DNA from: Gordionus sp. m RMFG-2023
Lineage: Eukaryota; Nematomorpha; Gordioida; Chordodea; Parachordodidae
Assembly (NCBI RefSeq): GCF_954871325.1
Contig: NC_088778.1
Span: forward strand, 30,241,120 to 30,305,119
Reading direction: 5' to 3'
DNA: 64,000 bases
Each line of letters opens with the position of its first letter. The first letter of the stretch is position 1. Shown in pieces: positions 23,901-33,187 of the stretch. The notes below the pieces were generated by a model, which was given only the letters and a program-made list of their open reading frames with translations, did not search any database and was not told the origin of the DNA. The translations under genes and the position numbers were made by a program.

Positions 23901-25437
23901 ATATATACCTTTTTTATATGAATACGAGGAGAGTGTCATAAACCTTTAGGTAGTGTAAATGGTCCTCGTTAAGAGAATTAAATAATAAAAAGAAATGGAA
24001 AGGGAGGCTAATATACAGCGTTATTTTATCTCATTTAGACACTTGAAATAGCGAAATGCATCGGGCCTATTTGAACCCGGCCCGAAATTTATTTTATAAA
24101 AAAATTTGTCCGGCCCGGCCAGGATTTTTATAAATATTGAAAAATTTAATATATTTTTTATTCGTAAAAATAATATCCTTACAAAGAAAAAAAAATAATT
24201 AGCAACCTTGTTTCTTGAGAAATTTTATACCAAGTTATTTCACGAAATGGAATGATTTTATGCTTAAAAAATTCAAACCCAACCCGGCCGGCCAAGCTCA
24301 ACACGAATTTAAAATAATAGTCGAGTCAGGTACAGGCCGGGCCATATTATAGTACAATATATATGCTTTACCGTTTGTCAAGCAATGGGTGGCCAATTTG
24401 ACTTGCGAGAAATTTCCAGATCCAATCTCCCCTTTAAATTTGTAGAATCCTATTCTTTTACCCAAAATCAACTCCTTTATGATATCCGGATCCGTTTGTA
24501 GCTCTTCCTTGGCCTTTTCGAGCACAGTTTTCTTTCTAACCCTTTTACCGGTGTTCTTGGATCCCGCCATCATATCCTCGAATTGGCTCACCTCGTTGAG
24601 AGACCTACTCGAAATGTTAGCGGCATCGTCCCCTATCTTGTTTTTAAATAACTTGTTTCTACCCTTGCTGGCCCTTTTGATAAATATTTTTCTGGTTTTG
24701 GAGTCTGATATTTTTTTGCGACGGAAATATTCTTTGTTGTATATGGCTAAACCGGGAAATAGTTTATGGATTTGGGAGTCAAATTTATCCAAGTTTTCCG
24801 TGAATTTGACATCGCTCACAGTGGTTGGCAGGTCAGACATGACCCCACTCAAATTAGAAGAATTAGATTTGTTATCACCTGTCAGAAATTGTGGAGCTTT
24901 GAGATGTTGATTGTCTGTATCATCCGGGATATTTTGAGCATTAGATTTGACGACTAGATTATAATACGATTTTGGGAGTTCATTATCCACCAAAATATTG
25001 ATACGCGGTTGATTCAAGATGGGTTTATTAATAAAATTGTCAAAATTATTTACGTGATCATCACCCTCTGTTACATTTCCTACCAGCCCAATCCTTCGAT
25101 CAGGGCGATGTACACCTGTGGGAATTTGCAGATGGTCCGCCTTTATGATATGATTTCTCTCCACCTTTATCGCTAGCCCATTGTTGATATTCCCGTCCTT
25201 AATTGCCCCATTTTGATCAGTTTTATCTTGATAATTTGGGGGATCAGGGAATTTATATTCGATGGAAGAATGATCATTACTGCTGCAATACGAACTGGCC
25301 CGGAACATGTTAAATTTTATGACCCCAAGTAGTACCGTTGATTTGCATATTTTGCAGGAATCATTTTCAATGGTAATCGTAATTAAAAATTGTTTGGGAA
25401 TCAGACGGATAAGATTATAGATGAATAGTAATTTCAT
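2597..25437 (-). CDS. NIM1K: NIM1-like serine/threonine protein kinase, six coding exons
   Basis: Predicted 920-residue AMPK-related kinase that would transfer phosphate from ATP to Ser/Thr of protein substrates. Joining complement(24372..25437, 10090..10358, 5880..6290, 5267..5722, 4933..5123, 2597..2966) keeps one frame through five GT-AG introns. Seen: glycine loop GEIGSGNF at 336-343, catalytic Lys in VAIK at 361, alpha-C Glu 379, HRDIKAEN at 452-459, DFG at 472-474, activation-loop TTYCGSP near 486-492, AAPE at 495-498. [19 protein letters not shown] and [12 protein letters not shown] are near-identical to human NIM1 as I remember it. Human NIM1 is about 436 residues, so this one is twice as long: the N-terminal region is longer by about 250 residues, the C-lobe carries about 120 extra residues, and the tail is longer. 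It ends in CVIL, a CAAX-type motif. The start is uncertain: the ATG at 25437 follows an in-frame stop, but residues 1-43 look poorly coding and Met44 or a splice acceptor near 25280 are alternatives. Kinase identity is very secure; the N-terminus is not. Confidence 0.93.
2967..4932. other. NIM1K intron 5
   Basis: 1966-bp intron. It contains the foldback H (3389-3727), GC-rich patches with CGAGCACGA motifs at 3140-3260 and 3740-3900, and a possible hAT-like fragment at 4072-4384 bounded by TAGCGGTGCC and GGCACTA. No exon is seen in it. Confidence 0.85.
3389..3727. repeat. Foldback element H
   Basis: Inverted arms: AGTAAACGCG...AAGCGTTACG at the left and CGCAACGCT...AATGCGTTTACT at the right, about 340 bp in all. 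GCGTT motifs recur inside (AGCGTTATGATGATAACGCT is itself palindromic). No coding capacity; probably a MITE. Confidence 0.55.
4933..5123 (-). CDS. NIM1K: NIM1K exon 5: post-kinase UBA/AID-like segment
   Basis: Residues 735-797 plus two bases of 798. The acceptor is TTTATTAAG|AAT in phase 0. Translation gives [16 protein letters not shown] then [13 protein letters not shown], which matches the post-kinase helical segment of human NIM1 (LEHLGITEEHIRNN...SSITGVYRIILH) from memory. This region corresponds to the UBA/autoinhibitory segment that follows the kinase domain in AMPK-related kinases. The donor is CACAA|GTAATA, phase 2. The codon is completed by G of the last exon to give Lys. The exon is below the usual single-ORF size cut-off, and without it the last exon would be out of phase. 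Confidence 0.9.
5267..5722 (-). CDS. NIM1K: NIM1K exon 4: rest of C-lobe insertion and end of kinase domain
   Basis: Residues 583-734. The acceptor is TATGTACACAAG|GCT, phase 0, behind a TTTCTC tract. The first 89 residues are Lys/Ser/Asn-rich without family similarity. Similarity resumes at [13 protein letters not shown], matching the family's CHRLIRGVL, then [16 protein letters not shown], the usual C-terminal kinase subdomain with the Arg of subdomain XI. The exon ends GCAAAG|GTATAT in phase 0. The 157-bp intron before it falls inside the inserted segment. Confidence 0.87.
5880..6290 (-). CDS. NIM1K: NIM1K exon 3: catalytic and activation loops
   Basis: Residues 446-582. The acceptor is a short A-rich tract ending AAAG|CACGAG. 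The exon carries the catalytic loop [10 protein letters not shown], the metal-binding DFG in LGDFGFS, the activation loop with Thr 486/487 before YCGSP, AAPELF, and the C-lobe to GIYELPP. Thr487 aligns with the activation-loop threonine of AMPK-related kinases. After ELPP the family similarity stops and an acidic Ser-rich segment (KDEGEDDEE) starts, the first part of the C-lobe insertion. The donor is ACAGCG|GTAATT, phase 0. Confidence 0.93.
7940..8052. repeat. Family A MITE, left half (A1)
   Basis: Begins CAGTATTGTTGTAAACGG, continues GGCTAGCTCAATATTTT and ends near GCTCATAGATGACACG. The right arm is missing. Confidence 0.7.
8225..8464 (-). pseudogene. hAT transposase fragment
   Basis: An open stretch of 79 codons, [15 protein letters not shown]...[14 protein letters not shown], matches the plus-strand hAT relic at about 15471-15660 ([30 protein letters not shown]). 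It is the central part of a ZMYM1-like/hAT transposase, inverted relative to the 14-16 kb copy and lacking both the N-terminal region and the C-terminal dimerisation domain. A 15-base inverted pair (TTAAGGAAAATGTA at 8060, TACATTTTCCTTAAG at 8466) flanks it. Confidence 0.7.
9565..9754. repeat. Family A MITE, copy A2
   Basis: Starts AGTGTTGTTAAACGGCTCG and ends GCTAACACTA. Flanks CATATAGT and TATATAGT suggest an 8-bp duplication with one mismatch, the exact edge being uncertain by a few bases. The right end is shortened. Confidence 0.8.
10090..10358 (-). CDS. NIM1K: NIM1K exon 2: N-lobe to hinge and alpha-E
   Basis: Residues 356-445. The acceptor is ATTATAAAAG|AA and the frame opens [17 protein letters not shown]. 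It contains the ATP-anchoring lysine (361), the alpha-C glutamate (379), [11 protein letters not shown], the hinge [10 protein letters not shown] and the start of alpha-E ([10 protein letters not shown]). The donor is CATTTA|GTAAAA in phase 0, and the next exon begins HEKCIVHRD, reproducing the family's AVKHMHENQIIHRD. The match is almost colinear with human NIM1 with no gaps. Confidence 0.95.
10914..11109. repeat. Family A MITE, copy A3
   Basis: TAGTGTTGTTAAACGG at the left and GAGCCGCTAAACAACACTA at the right, with the usual centre (TAGATGTCC, TCTTCAGGCTTG). Confidence 0.85.
12140..12331. repeat. Family A MITE, copy A4
   Basis: Left end truncated (starts GAGCCGGGCTAACTCAATAC); right end AAAACGAGCCGTTTAACACTA present. 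Confidence 0.78.
13090..13902. mobile_element. Possible non-autonomous element with TTAGAGGTCTG ends
   Basis: Perfect 11-base terminal inverted repeats, TTAGAGGTCTG and CAGACCTCTAA, about 810 bp apart. The left interior has GCCCGACCCGGCCCC and CGACCCAAAGCCTGACCCG, resembling family E. No clear target duplication and no coding capacity. Confidence 0.45.
14234..16587 (+). mobile_element. Decayed hAT transposon (ZMYM1-like type)
   Basis: About 2.35 kb. Left end CATTGGCGTACGCAGC followed by G- and C-runs; right end a 26-base C-run then CCTGCGTATGCGCATA, the approximate inverse of the left. These resemble CAGTGGCGTA-type hAT ends. Inside, plus-strand fragments of a transposase are spread over at least three frames: [13 protein letters not shown] near 15174, [12 protein letters not shown] near 15471, and the C-terminal dimerisation domain [20 protein letters not shown] near 15925. 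The family's conserved C-terminal (hATC) sequence makes the assignment firm. Transposase is broken by several stops and frame changes, so the copy is inactive. No target duplication is recognisable. Confidence 0.85.
15828..16070 (+). pseudogene. hAT transposase C-terminal dimerisation domain (hATC)
   Basis: An open frame of 80 codons containing [20 protein letters not shown] and [12 protein letters not shown], the diagnostic end of hAT transposases, which mediates dimerisation. The frame is closed upstream, so this is a remnant of the larger relic. Confidence 0.88.
18245..18545. repeat. Family D MITE, copy D2
   Basis: Foldback arms AATCTGATTTTTCCGGAAAT...CAACATGTTTAGAAT and TAGGTATTCCAAAACAGGAAAT...GGTAAAATAAGATTT. 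The outer ends are poorly conserved. Confidence 0.55.
19511..19625. repeat. Family C foldback MITE, copy C1
   Basis: About 115 bp. Left arm CCTGCATTTTTAATTAGCACG then AATTCGCAACG; right arm GGCCGCTAATTAACGC then TAACAGTGAATTCGGGG. The centre is AT-rich. Related copies lie at 29.69, 45.26 and 47.66 kb. Confidence 0.6.
19711..19760 (+). mobile_element. Solitary hAT-type terminal sequence
   Basis: CAGTGGCGTAGGCATGGGGGG followed by GTTAGGG and a C-run: the same terminal plan as the relics at 14.2 and 57.3 kb. A partner end is not certain. The 82-codon open frame just downstream (19905-20153) has no recognisable transposase motif. Confidence 0.6.
20480..22390. mobile_element. Possible degraded hAT-like element
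   Basis: Left CAGGGGCATCACTAGC followed by CTCAGGGGG; right GCCCCTACACC...CCCTAATGACGCTG. The inverse of the right end (CAGCGTCATTAGGG) is similar to the left. The inner parts show no transposase domain and no target duplication is evident, so the pairing is tentative. Confidence 0.35.
22793..23050. repeat. Family D MITE, copy D4
   Basis: Left GGATATGGAATATGGGGGTTC..., inner TTGACAGGAAATATATTCTA; right AAATCGCCCTCAGTAATTG...AATCCCCATGGG. Matches the better copy at 63.1 kb. Confidence 0.6.
23095..23262. repeat. Family G foldback
   Basis: Left GAAGCGCCATTGAACAC then AAATCAGTCAGCTGG; right CCACCAGCTGGATTTGTATTAATA. A second arm of this family is at 49868-49910, where CCAGCTGATTTGCATTC is followed by AATGACGCTTTC. 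A short (AATG)5 tract follows at 23261. Confidence 0.5.
24056..24345. repeat. GC-rich GGCCGGGC-type repeat next to a splice donor
   Basis: Contains CGGGCCTATTTGAACCCGGCC, CCGGCCCGGCCAGG, AACCCGGCCGGCC and GGCCGGGCCATATTA. The last is shared with the family E copy at 46.25 kb. It ends about 25 bases from the NIM1K exon 1 donor. Confidence 0.55.
24372..25437 (-). CDS. NIM1K: NIM1K exon 1: N-terminal extension and glycine loop
   Basis: Codes for residues 1-355. Residues 1-320 are low-complexity, rich in Asn, Asp and Lys, with a basic cluster at about 239-268 (RRKK...KNK) that could be a nuclear localisation or membrane-binding patch (inference). Family similarity starts near residue 315 with [15 protein letters not shown] and runs through [13 protein letters not shown]. 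The exon ends AACG|GTAAAG, phase 1. The next exon supplies AA and makes Glu, as in the family's TKEKVAIK. An in-frame TAA lies two codons before the ATG, so either this ATG is used or an upstream exon joins inside this one. Codon use is more GC-rich than the flanks only after about residue 44. Confidence 0.8.
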
Positions 25438-26768
25438 AAATTACAAAACAAAAAAAAAATGAAGGAATATATATGTGAATATTCACGTGTGTTTGATCTG
25501 AATGTTAAATTTCACAAATTTTATCCAAATAGAGTCCAGGAGTGGATAGATGATATATTTCCCCCAAAAAAAATATGGATCTGAGAATGAATAGTTTATT
25601 TTTTAGAAGAAAACAAATTTCTAACAAATAACATTCGGCTAGTTGTATGTCGAAATCATATGGTAGATTCTGATTATAACTTAGAGATCGCTTTTGAAAA
25701 TGAAAATAAAATATATTATTAAATCGGGAAAAATAATTTTAATAGTAAAAAATAATGTAATAAATAATATGGAAACAATTTTTGTCCATTCGTATATTAT
25801 ATACATTTGTTGCCTTTCTCTAAACATCAAAAGCCACTTTAACTTTACCTTGATTTATTGCCTAATCCCCTGGATAATTAATATAATATTGTTTTTTTTC
25901 CTATAAAAATAAAAATTATAAAAATAATATTTATTGGTTTAGTTTAGTAGATTCACAAACTCGTCTAATAAAAGATTAATAATTTATTTTAAAAATAATT
26001 AATTATTAAAGAATTCTGGCATAGGATCTAAAATTTATCATTAGTAAATATTATTTTTTTTCTTTCTTTTTTTTCAATATTTTATAATTCATATAAAGGG
26101 AAGAAAAGGTAAAAAAAAAATTTGCTTAGATGAAGAAGGGTATTGATTATTTTGGTGTGCAGTAAATTTTATAATGGTATCTATCTATTTACCTATATAA
26201 TATATATAATGGAATAGATTAAATATTTGTAAAATATATAAGAATTTTTTTTAAATAATAAATTTCAATTTTAATTCATTTTTTAAAAATGGATTTAAAA
26301 ATAAATAAATAAGTAAATGTAATATATATTTTTATTATAGACGTTTGATCATTATAACTTATATCTTTACATTAAATAAAATATTATTATGGAAAGAAAG
26401 TCTAAAAAAAATGCAAAAAACTCAAATAAAAATTTAATTTATTAAATCGAGATAAGATATCGTATAGAATTTTGGAAAAAGAAAAATCTTATTTTGAATG
26501 ATATTTACTAAATAAATAATTAAAAATTAGGATTATCTCCTGGAAAATGTAATCTGTTATTATTTCTTAAAAGAAAAATGTTATTACAAATAAATTTATC
26601 TCATATTCAATTTTTTAGTTTATATGATGTATATTTAATTTAAAATGTAAACATTTTTTAACATTCATATAAGTAAAATTATATTGTATTTTCCCACTTC
26701 CAAATCTACGTTATATACAATTTTAAAAATGTATTAATAACATTTTCAATTAAAATAAAAATAATAAC

Positions 26769-26956
26769 TAGTGTTGTTTGAGGCTCAATATTTTAGCCAG
26801 AAAAATATTGCCTAATTCTCGAGATTTCGATAATATATGTCTAGACCTTCGTTCCTTCTATGAGCAGAATTCTTCAGACTTACGTAATATTTTTCTGGAT
26901 AAAATATTGAGTTAGCCGTTAAAAAATCGGCTCACAGAACGAGCTGTTTAGCACAG
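26769..26956. repeat. Family A MITE, copy A5
   Basis: TAGTGTTGTTTGAGGCTC (with an internal loss in the left arm) to GAGCTGTTTAGCACAG; the usual centre TCTAGACCTTCGTTCC is present. Confidence 0.78.
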
Positions 26957-28407
26957 TAAAATAGATTTTATTTATGCTCGTTATAAAATTAGTAAAAAAA
27001 ATATAAAAAAATTAATTTATGTATAATCATCTTGATAAAATATATTATTATGAATTTTTTTAAAAAAGGATGGAGACAATATTGATATTAAGGAGTAAAG
27101 ATGTTTGAACAGGAAATAATCCCAAGTTAAGATTTTCCCAGTCATTTAGAATAGCACTACCCGTTCACTCTATGATGGACAAATACGACTGCCCAATTTT
27201 AAGCTAGCCTGACCTTTGAGATCTAGGATATCGACCTAGTACTTGTTACAATCGTAAACTGAAACCATAGTCAATTCCATTAATTTGCTTATCATCTCTC
27301 GGACAGAAAATTTAAAGTCGCCATTGCCTGGCTGAGCAATCATGACCATATTAATATTATTTGAGAAGTTTTTAGTAGCTGAAGATCAGATATATCAGCC
27401 GACGAGGTCAAAATATTTTTGATGGAAAACCAGAATAGCTGCTTCTAGGCAAAAAAAAAGAGAGAGAACCGGACAAATAAGGGTGGGGATAGCAAATTCT
27501 AATATGTAATTAGAAAATTTATTTATAGACGAATAAATTGAAGATAGTGATTTAGCATTTTATATAGAAACATTCATATTTGAGTTTCCCAGGTGGAAAA
27601 AGATTAATTTTATTTTCCTGGCGAACGAATTCTAGGTTCGTGGTTCTAAATCTATTAATATTCGATAGACTTTTTAAATACAATTTTTACTACTAACTTT
27701 CACATTTTTTTGACAAAATATCTTTAAATCGTTTGGAAAAATTTTGCTTTAAAAAAAAAAAATTGAATTTCTTTTCAAAATAATAAAATTTTATATCGAT
27801 TGAATGAATATTACTCTTTTTATAAAGTGGTATTTTTTTAATCATTAATTAAAATTGAAAATTTCTTTTCTTTTTGTTGATTGGGAGAACCTTGTTTGTA
27901 AAAAAGAAAATATTTCCTTTCATTTTACTTAATTTTTTTTTTGTTTAAAATACTTAAAATGCAAATTCAAAATAGGATTTATAAGTCATCAAAGTTTGAG
28001 GTGCAATGGGCGAGCCATGGGCGTCAAGTGGGGTAAGAAAATATTAAACAACGGATAATAGGGTTGGTAATGTTATATTACAGAATAATTCTTTATTATT
28101 AAAGACGCATTTTTGATTTTTATATTTTTAAGTGAAAATATATTTAATTTAAAATAGATAATGAACCAAATCAGGTAATTGTGTAACATAGGTTGAAGAC
28201 TCACTGAGCTATTCATTACGTGATCTTTGTGTAGGATTATAAAACGTAACGAGAGGCTCAGTTTATCCAAATTCCGATTTATAAAAGGTTTAGGATGCAG
28301 CTATCGAATCACGCTCAGTCGAATATTCTCTCCTGAGCAATGACATTCAATAGTGCTCTATGTTTGATAAAAGTGATAACGAAAGGTTAGTATAGTATCA
28401 TACTATA

Positions 28408-28605
28408 TTGAACCAATTTTTTTAAACAAATGACGGATTCATGAAATAGCTACCAGTTAGGAGGAATTATAACCAAGCTCATAGATGGCGCAAAGGTTTG
28501 GACATTTATTAGCCAAATCTCAAGGTTTTTGGCAATATTTTTCTGGCTAAAATCTTGAGTTCCGTCTTTAAAAATCGGTTCAAATAGAACCATTTAACAA
28601 TACTA
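28408..28605. repeat. Family A MITE, copy A6
   Basis: The right half is clear (GGTTTGGACATTTATTAG, GGCTAAAATCTTGAGTT, ending TTTAACAATACTA); the left half is much diverged. Confidence 0.7.
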
Positions 28606-28943
28606 CTCTTAAGTGAGTCGGCTGAACATAGTAAAATGGAGTTAACCAGAGTCCTCTTATCTGTAAGCCACATTCGGGCTAATATTTTATGCAGTTAGAC
28701 CTGACCCATGGAAGTGCTGCTCGATTTTTGTTATATTTTTTTTTACAGTAATCCATATCGCACACAAGTGCTGCCGAATTTTTTTTTTGTTTACACTCGT
28801 TACATTATTTAAAGATTCGAGGACTGCCACGTCGGAGGAATAATTGATAAATATACCTTTTCAGAAAATAAAAAGATTTCTTTTTAATTAAACTGAGTGA
28901 TTTTTTTTTTACAAAATACAATAATTCTTTTTTTTTGTAGTGA

Positions 28944-29096
28944 ATGTGCTTGTACTATCAAACCTATTTCGATGAATATGTTCATCAACATAAAATTGGC
29001 CTGGAAAATGAATTAGAAAATGAACTTGAAAATGAACTCCACGGGGAAGAGAGGCGGGAGTGGGCTGTCAAGCAGGCAGATCTTTATAGGAAATAA
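28944..29096 (+). CDS. Possible 50-residue ORF, unrecognised
   Basis: Starts MCLYYQTYFDEYVHQHKIG, has three ENEL repeats, then HGEERREWAVKQADLYRK-stop. It stands out as a GC-rich patch in AT-rich DNA. A T-run ending TTTTGTAG lies immediately upstream and resembles a splice acceptor, but joining there in this frame would read through a TGA just before the ATG. So the ATG would have to be the start, or the frame choice is wrong. No neighbouring plus-strand exon was found. It could be a small gene, an exon, or chance. Confidence 0.25.
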   Translation: MCLYYQTYFDEYVHQHKIGLENELENELENELHGEERREWAVKQADLYRK

Positions 29097-29685
29097 TTAA
29101 TTATTTTAATTAACTAAAAGCATTTTGATTAAATGAACCAAGATTTTTAATGATATCCTTAAGCTATCCATATTTCTGACATTTATTTAACCAAATAACA
29201 AACGTATTTGATTTATTTTTTATCTTATCTTCATGTTTAAATTTATATTTTCTTTATTAAAAGCATTTAATTTAATATAATATATATTTTATTTTCCCTT
29301 CAAATTTCTTAAATAATCTTCTTTTTTTTGAATTTTAATGTAATAACAAAAATAATTTTATTTCCGTAACCGTATAACATAATCAGTTTTTTTTTAAAAT
29401 ATATTTTTATCTCGAATACGCAACCAACAGGCCAATACCAATAATAATATTAATTTTAAAAAAAAACAATTCAGTTTTTTTAAAAAAATGATAGCTCATT
29501 TTTAGTTATATAGTTGAATGTTAAATTATTATACTCTGATTTCCTATTTCTATAACTACGAGATTTTTGCGAAATGAATTGTGTATTGACTTTACCTTTT
29601 TCATTCCCCGTTAACTAAAATATGAATATCTTTTTTTTAATACAAAATGTCAAATTCCCATTGGACATAGCCAAGATTCGTCCAA

Positions 29686-29820
29686 CCCCGCCGCATTCAC
29701 AGTTAGCGTAAATTCGCGGTAACAAAAAATTATTGTATAAAATTATCAATTTATAATACCATATTTTGTTATCTTAGCCGCGAATTCGCACTTAACTAAA
29801 AATGCAACTGTGAAAGGCAT
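29686..29820. repeat. Family C foldback MITE, copy C2
   Basis: CCGCCGCATTCACAGTTAGCG then TAAATTCGCGG; the inverse is CCGCGAATTCGCACTTAAC and CAACTGTGAAAGGC. It is the clearest copy for the arm sequence. Confidence 0.65.
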
Positions 29821-30177
29821 TAATTCCAAAATCTTTCAAAATTCTTGCTTTATTAGCGTTTATGAGTACTTTATCAGTACGATAGCCATTATAAAGTGAA
29901 ACAATTATTGGCAACAAAATTTTGACTCAACCTTATGATTAAAAAAGTGATTGTAATCACTTATTCATTTTCCCAATGTTTAGCTGTCTATTTGCAGAGT
30001 TTGAAAATAATCTTCAAAGCACTTTTTAAAAATCTTCTTGACATTTTTAGGTAAAATTTCATTATAAAATCTCAGTTCTTCACATCAAGAAGAATTCCGA
30101 ATTTTTCTTTTAAAATACTCTGCTTATTTGCATATTATTTCTATTTTATAGACAGTTACAAAGAGAAAGGAAAAATG

Positions 30178-30400
30178 TAGTTTTGTTAAACGGCTCGATC
30201 TAAACCGATTTTTTAAAATAGGCTAACTCAATATTTTAGACAGAATATTGTTCAAGCCTCGAGATTTTAGTTAATAGATGTTAAAACCCTTGTGTCACCT
30301 ATGAGCAAAATCTTAAGGCTTGCATAATATTTTTCCCTAATAAAATATTGAGATAGCCATTTTTAAAAATCGGCTCAAAATGAGCCGTTTAACAACACTA
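30178..30400. repeat. Family A MITE, copy A7
   Basis: Full-length, TAGTTTTGTTAAACGGCTCG to GAGCCGTTTAACAACACTA. Flanks GAAAAATG (left) and GAAAAAAATG (right) fit an 8-bp duplication with A-run slippage. Confidence 0.88.
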
Positions 30401-31573
30401 GAAAAAAATGGCTAATGGCAAAATAAGGGGAAAAAAAGTTGGCATCTAACCAGATAAATGTCTGATTTTCCCTAATATTTGAAGCCTCCTGCCTGACTAG
30501 TAATTGGTGAATCCGTTTTTTAGCGCACCGCAAAAATAAATAAATTCGAGCTGTAAATATAATATTAAAACTATAACATTCTGATTAAAACGTTATGTGT
30601 GCCAAAATTTTGTAAAACACTAATTCTGAAACTCATATCAAGGTCTTATGTATACGGCTCTTAGTATATTTTATTGATTTGGTCTGTTTGGTAGATGGTA
30701 ATTTATCGGTAGAAATAAGAAGAAGAAAAAATTGTCTAAATTGGCATCATCACAGAATGGAGAATATTTAAATTTTAAAATGTCTGGTTTGCTTCAATAT
30801 TTATCAATTAGTGTCTTACTTATTAGAACAATTTTGTCACTATGGAAAAAGTAACCGAATCATAAGCCAAATGAGAACTACGATATCATAGGCGTCATTA
30901 TATTTTGAATAGAATTATATTTTCATGAATTTGACGAGAATCTTAATCTCATGACGACGATGTTCTAAGCATCAAGTTGGCCTAACTTTTGAAACCACTA
31001 ATTCTACAACATACTTAGGCCTATATGTAAGTCTTAACTAGTATATTCATTTCAGTTTAACATTTCAATCTGTTTAGTAAACAATACAAATAAAGTTATT
31101 AACGAAATAAATAAAAATTTCGAAAATTGGTTTCACGATTCCGGATGGAAAGAAAAATATAGGGAGAGCACTAAAGCAATTATAATATATAAAATTAAAT
31201 AAATGAAATGAAATGAAATTATATGTATAAAAAAAATTCTCATCATTATTACAAAAAAAATTGTCGTATTTTAAAAATATGAGACTCGATATCTCTGGTT
31301 GTAACCTTGATACTTTGATAATTTAAGTAGTGGTAGCAAAAAAATAATATGTGAGTCAAATAGACTCTAATCTTCGGAAAATATCGTGCCAAAATAAAAT
31401 CCTTGGTTCCGATAAAATTGAAAACCAATATAAATAGAAGATTATTTAGGTCTGAGGTTGATGAGCTTATTTTGGTATAACAATACCTATAACTAAGTAT
31501 ACCGCCTTTAAATTTGGAAAAAGAACGTCGATTTCTCATAAGAAATTTAAGCATATTTGGTAATATTGTATAG

Positions 31574-31755
31574 TAGTGTTAACATTTTCGATTTTGAAAA
31601 AACGGCTAACGCGATATTTCAACCAAAAATATTACGCGATCCCGGAGAACTTCGCTCATAGATAGCAGAATGGTTTGGCACATTTATTAACGTATTCCCG
31701 AAACTCGGGTAATTTTTATGGCAAAATTTTGGATTAGCCGTTTTTAAAGATCGAA
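31574..31755. repeat. Family A MITE, diverged copy A8
   Basis: TAGTGTTAACATTTTCG start, AACGGCTAACGCGATATTTC, right arm to TTTTGGATTAGCCGTTTTTAAAGATCG. The right terminus is lost. Confidence 0.6.
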
Positions 31756-33024
31756 TCTTATACAATTTGTGCATCATAATTTTCTTTTATCTTACAAATT
31801 TGATTTAAAATTTTTTTTTAATGTACCCTTATAATAGTAATATTGTTTTTTTGCGTAGATTTTTTTTTTGGGGGGGGGAGGGGGTATTCTTTCACGTTAT
31901 TTTAAAAATAGAAGAAGGTATTTTTTTGAGATGATTTTAAATGAAATATAAAATTAAGGAAAGGCTTTTTATCGATTTTAAATAAACAAAAAATATGGTG
32001 GAGGGAGAGGGAGGTTTCAACCCCAAATCACCCCCCCCCCCCATTTTTCTACATCACTTAAATATCGTGAATATGTGTCATCCTCATTCTTTTTAAAAAT
32101 TATTTTAAAGGTGCATATTAAATTTAAGGTATCAAAAAAATGGATAACCGCTTAAAAATCTCCGCAGTGGTAAGGAACATTTGGGATTGGCAGAGTTAGA
32201 CACCCTTTTTAAGACACGATACCAAAAAGTTTTAAAAAAATACGTGGTTTACAAGGTTAGACTAAAACAAAAATGATAGCAATTCCCTTCTATTATAGCA
32301 ATCAGCACTATGATCTGGGTAAAGGAATTTTTTTTTTATTAGGCATGGCCAGGTTAGGTATTTTTCTTGATCAATCGAATAAATCATGTTTTGAATATAC
32401 AATTTTGTTCTTTTCATAAGGATTATTATAACTTATAATAACATACTAAAAAGAAATAAACTATTATGGTATATCTTATTTTTATATTTTGCGCGGATTT
32501 GGATTTGAGGTCCCCTGAATTTTGTAGAGGGAAATTGTGGCTAATTTTTATTTTCGGAATGAGTAGATGCCAGAGAAATTGTTTCGCAGAATAACGTCTT
32601 TAGGAGTTTACGAAATTTTTCATTATTTTTTAATTACAATTTTAAAATAACAATAAAATCATGAATTAGATTAAATGTTTCATATCGTTCTTATTAGAAT
32701 ATTTATATATATATAAATTTATAACGATTATAACTGCAAAAATTAAATAAATTTTAGATTTTAAATTATTTGATTTAAAATGTTTCTATTTTTTTTTTAG
32801 GTGTCAAAAATCTTTATTTTAAAATTTGTATCATATTTGTATTAATGTTGAAAATATAAGTTATTCTGACTATAAAGGATCATAATTTATAAAAGATACT
32901 ATATCTATAATCTATATAAAAATATATAATTAAAAGAAGGGAAATAATTGTAATACAATAAAAATTTGTGCCCGATATTTTTTTTTAAAGGAAATATTAA
33001 TTATCTTATATATATATATAACAC

Positions 33025-33187
33025 TTAGTGATGTAAAATCACTCCATTGGATTCCGATTTTTTAAAAATAGCTGACTCAGTATTTTATCCAGAGAAAAAT
33101 ATTATGGGTAAGCCTGAAGATTTTGCTAATAGATGCTACAAAGGTTTGGACATTTATTAGCGAAATCACGAGGTCTAAGACAATATA
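33025..33187. repeat. Family A MITE, diverged copy A9
   Basis: TTAGTGATGTAAAATCACTCC start, GCTGACTCAGTATTTTATCC, GGTTTGGACATTTATTAGCG. Ends inside the right arm at a TATATA tract. Confidence 0.6.

Larger units (their letters stand above)
10359..24371. other. NIM1K intron 1 (14 kb)
   Basis: Holds family A, C, D, E and G MITEs, a decayed hAT transposon, two further hAT-type end pairs or ends, and GC-rich GGCCGGGC-type repeats. Between these the sequence is featureless AT-rich DNA. No additional exon was recognised. Confidence 0.88.

Noticed and set aside
24479-24957. Plus-strand frames of 143 and 63 codons
   Set aside because: They are antisense shadows of NIM1K exon 1, whose minus-strand frame continues into the kinase domain.
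31249-31554. 101-codon minus-strand frame
   Set aside because: No splice support and no recognisable domain; the composition is that of the AT-rich background.
31860-32050. G-run and C-run about 170 bp apart as a possible hAT MITE
   Set aside because: Homopolymers alone do not define ends, and no CAGTGGCGTA-like terminus or duplication flanks them.
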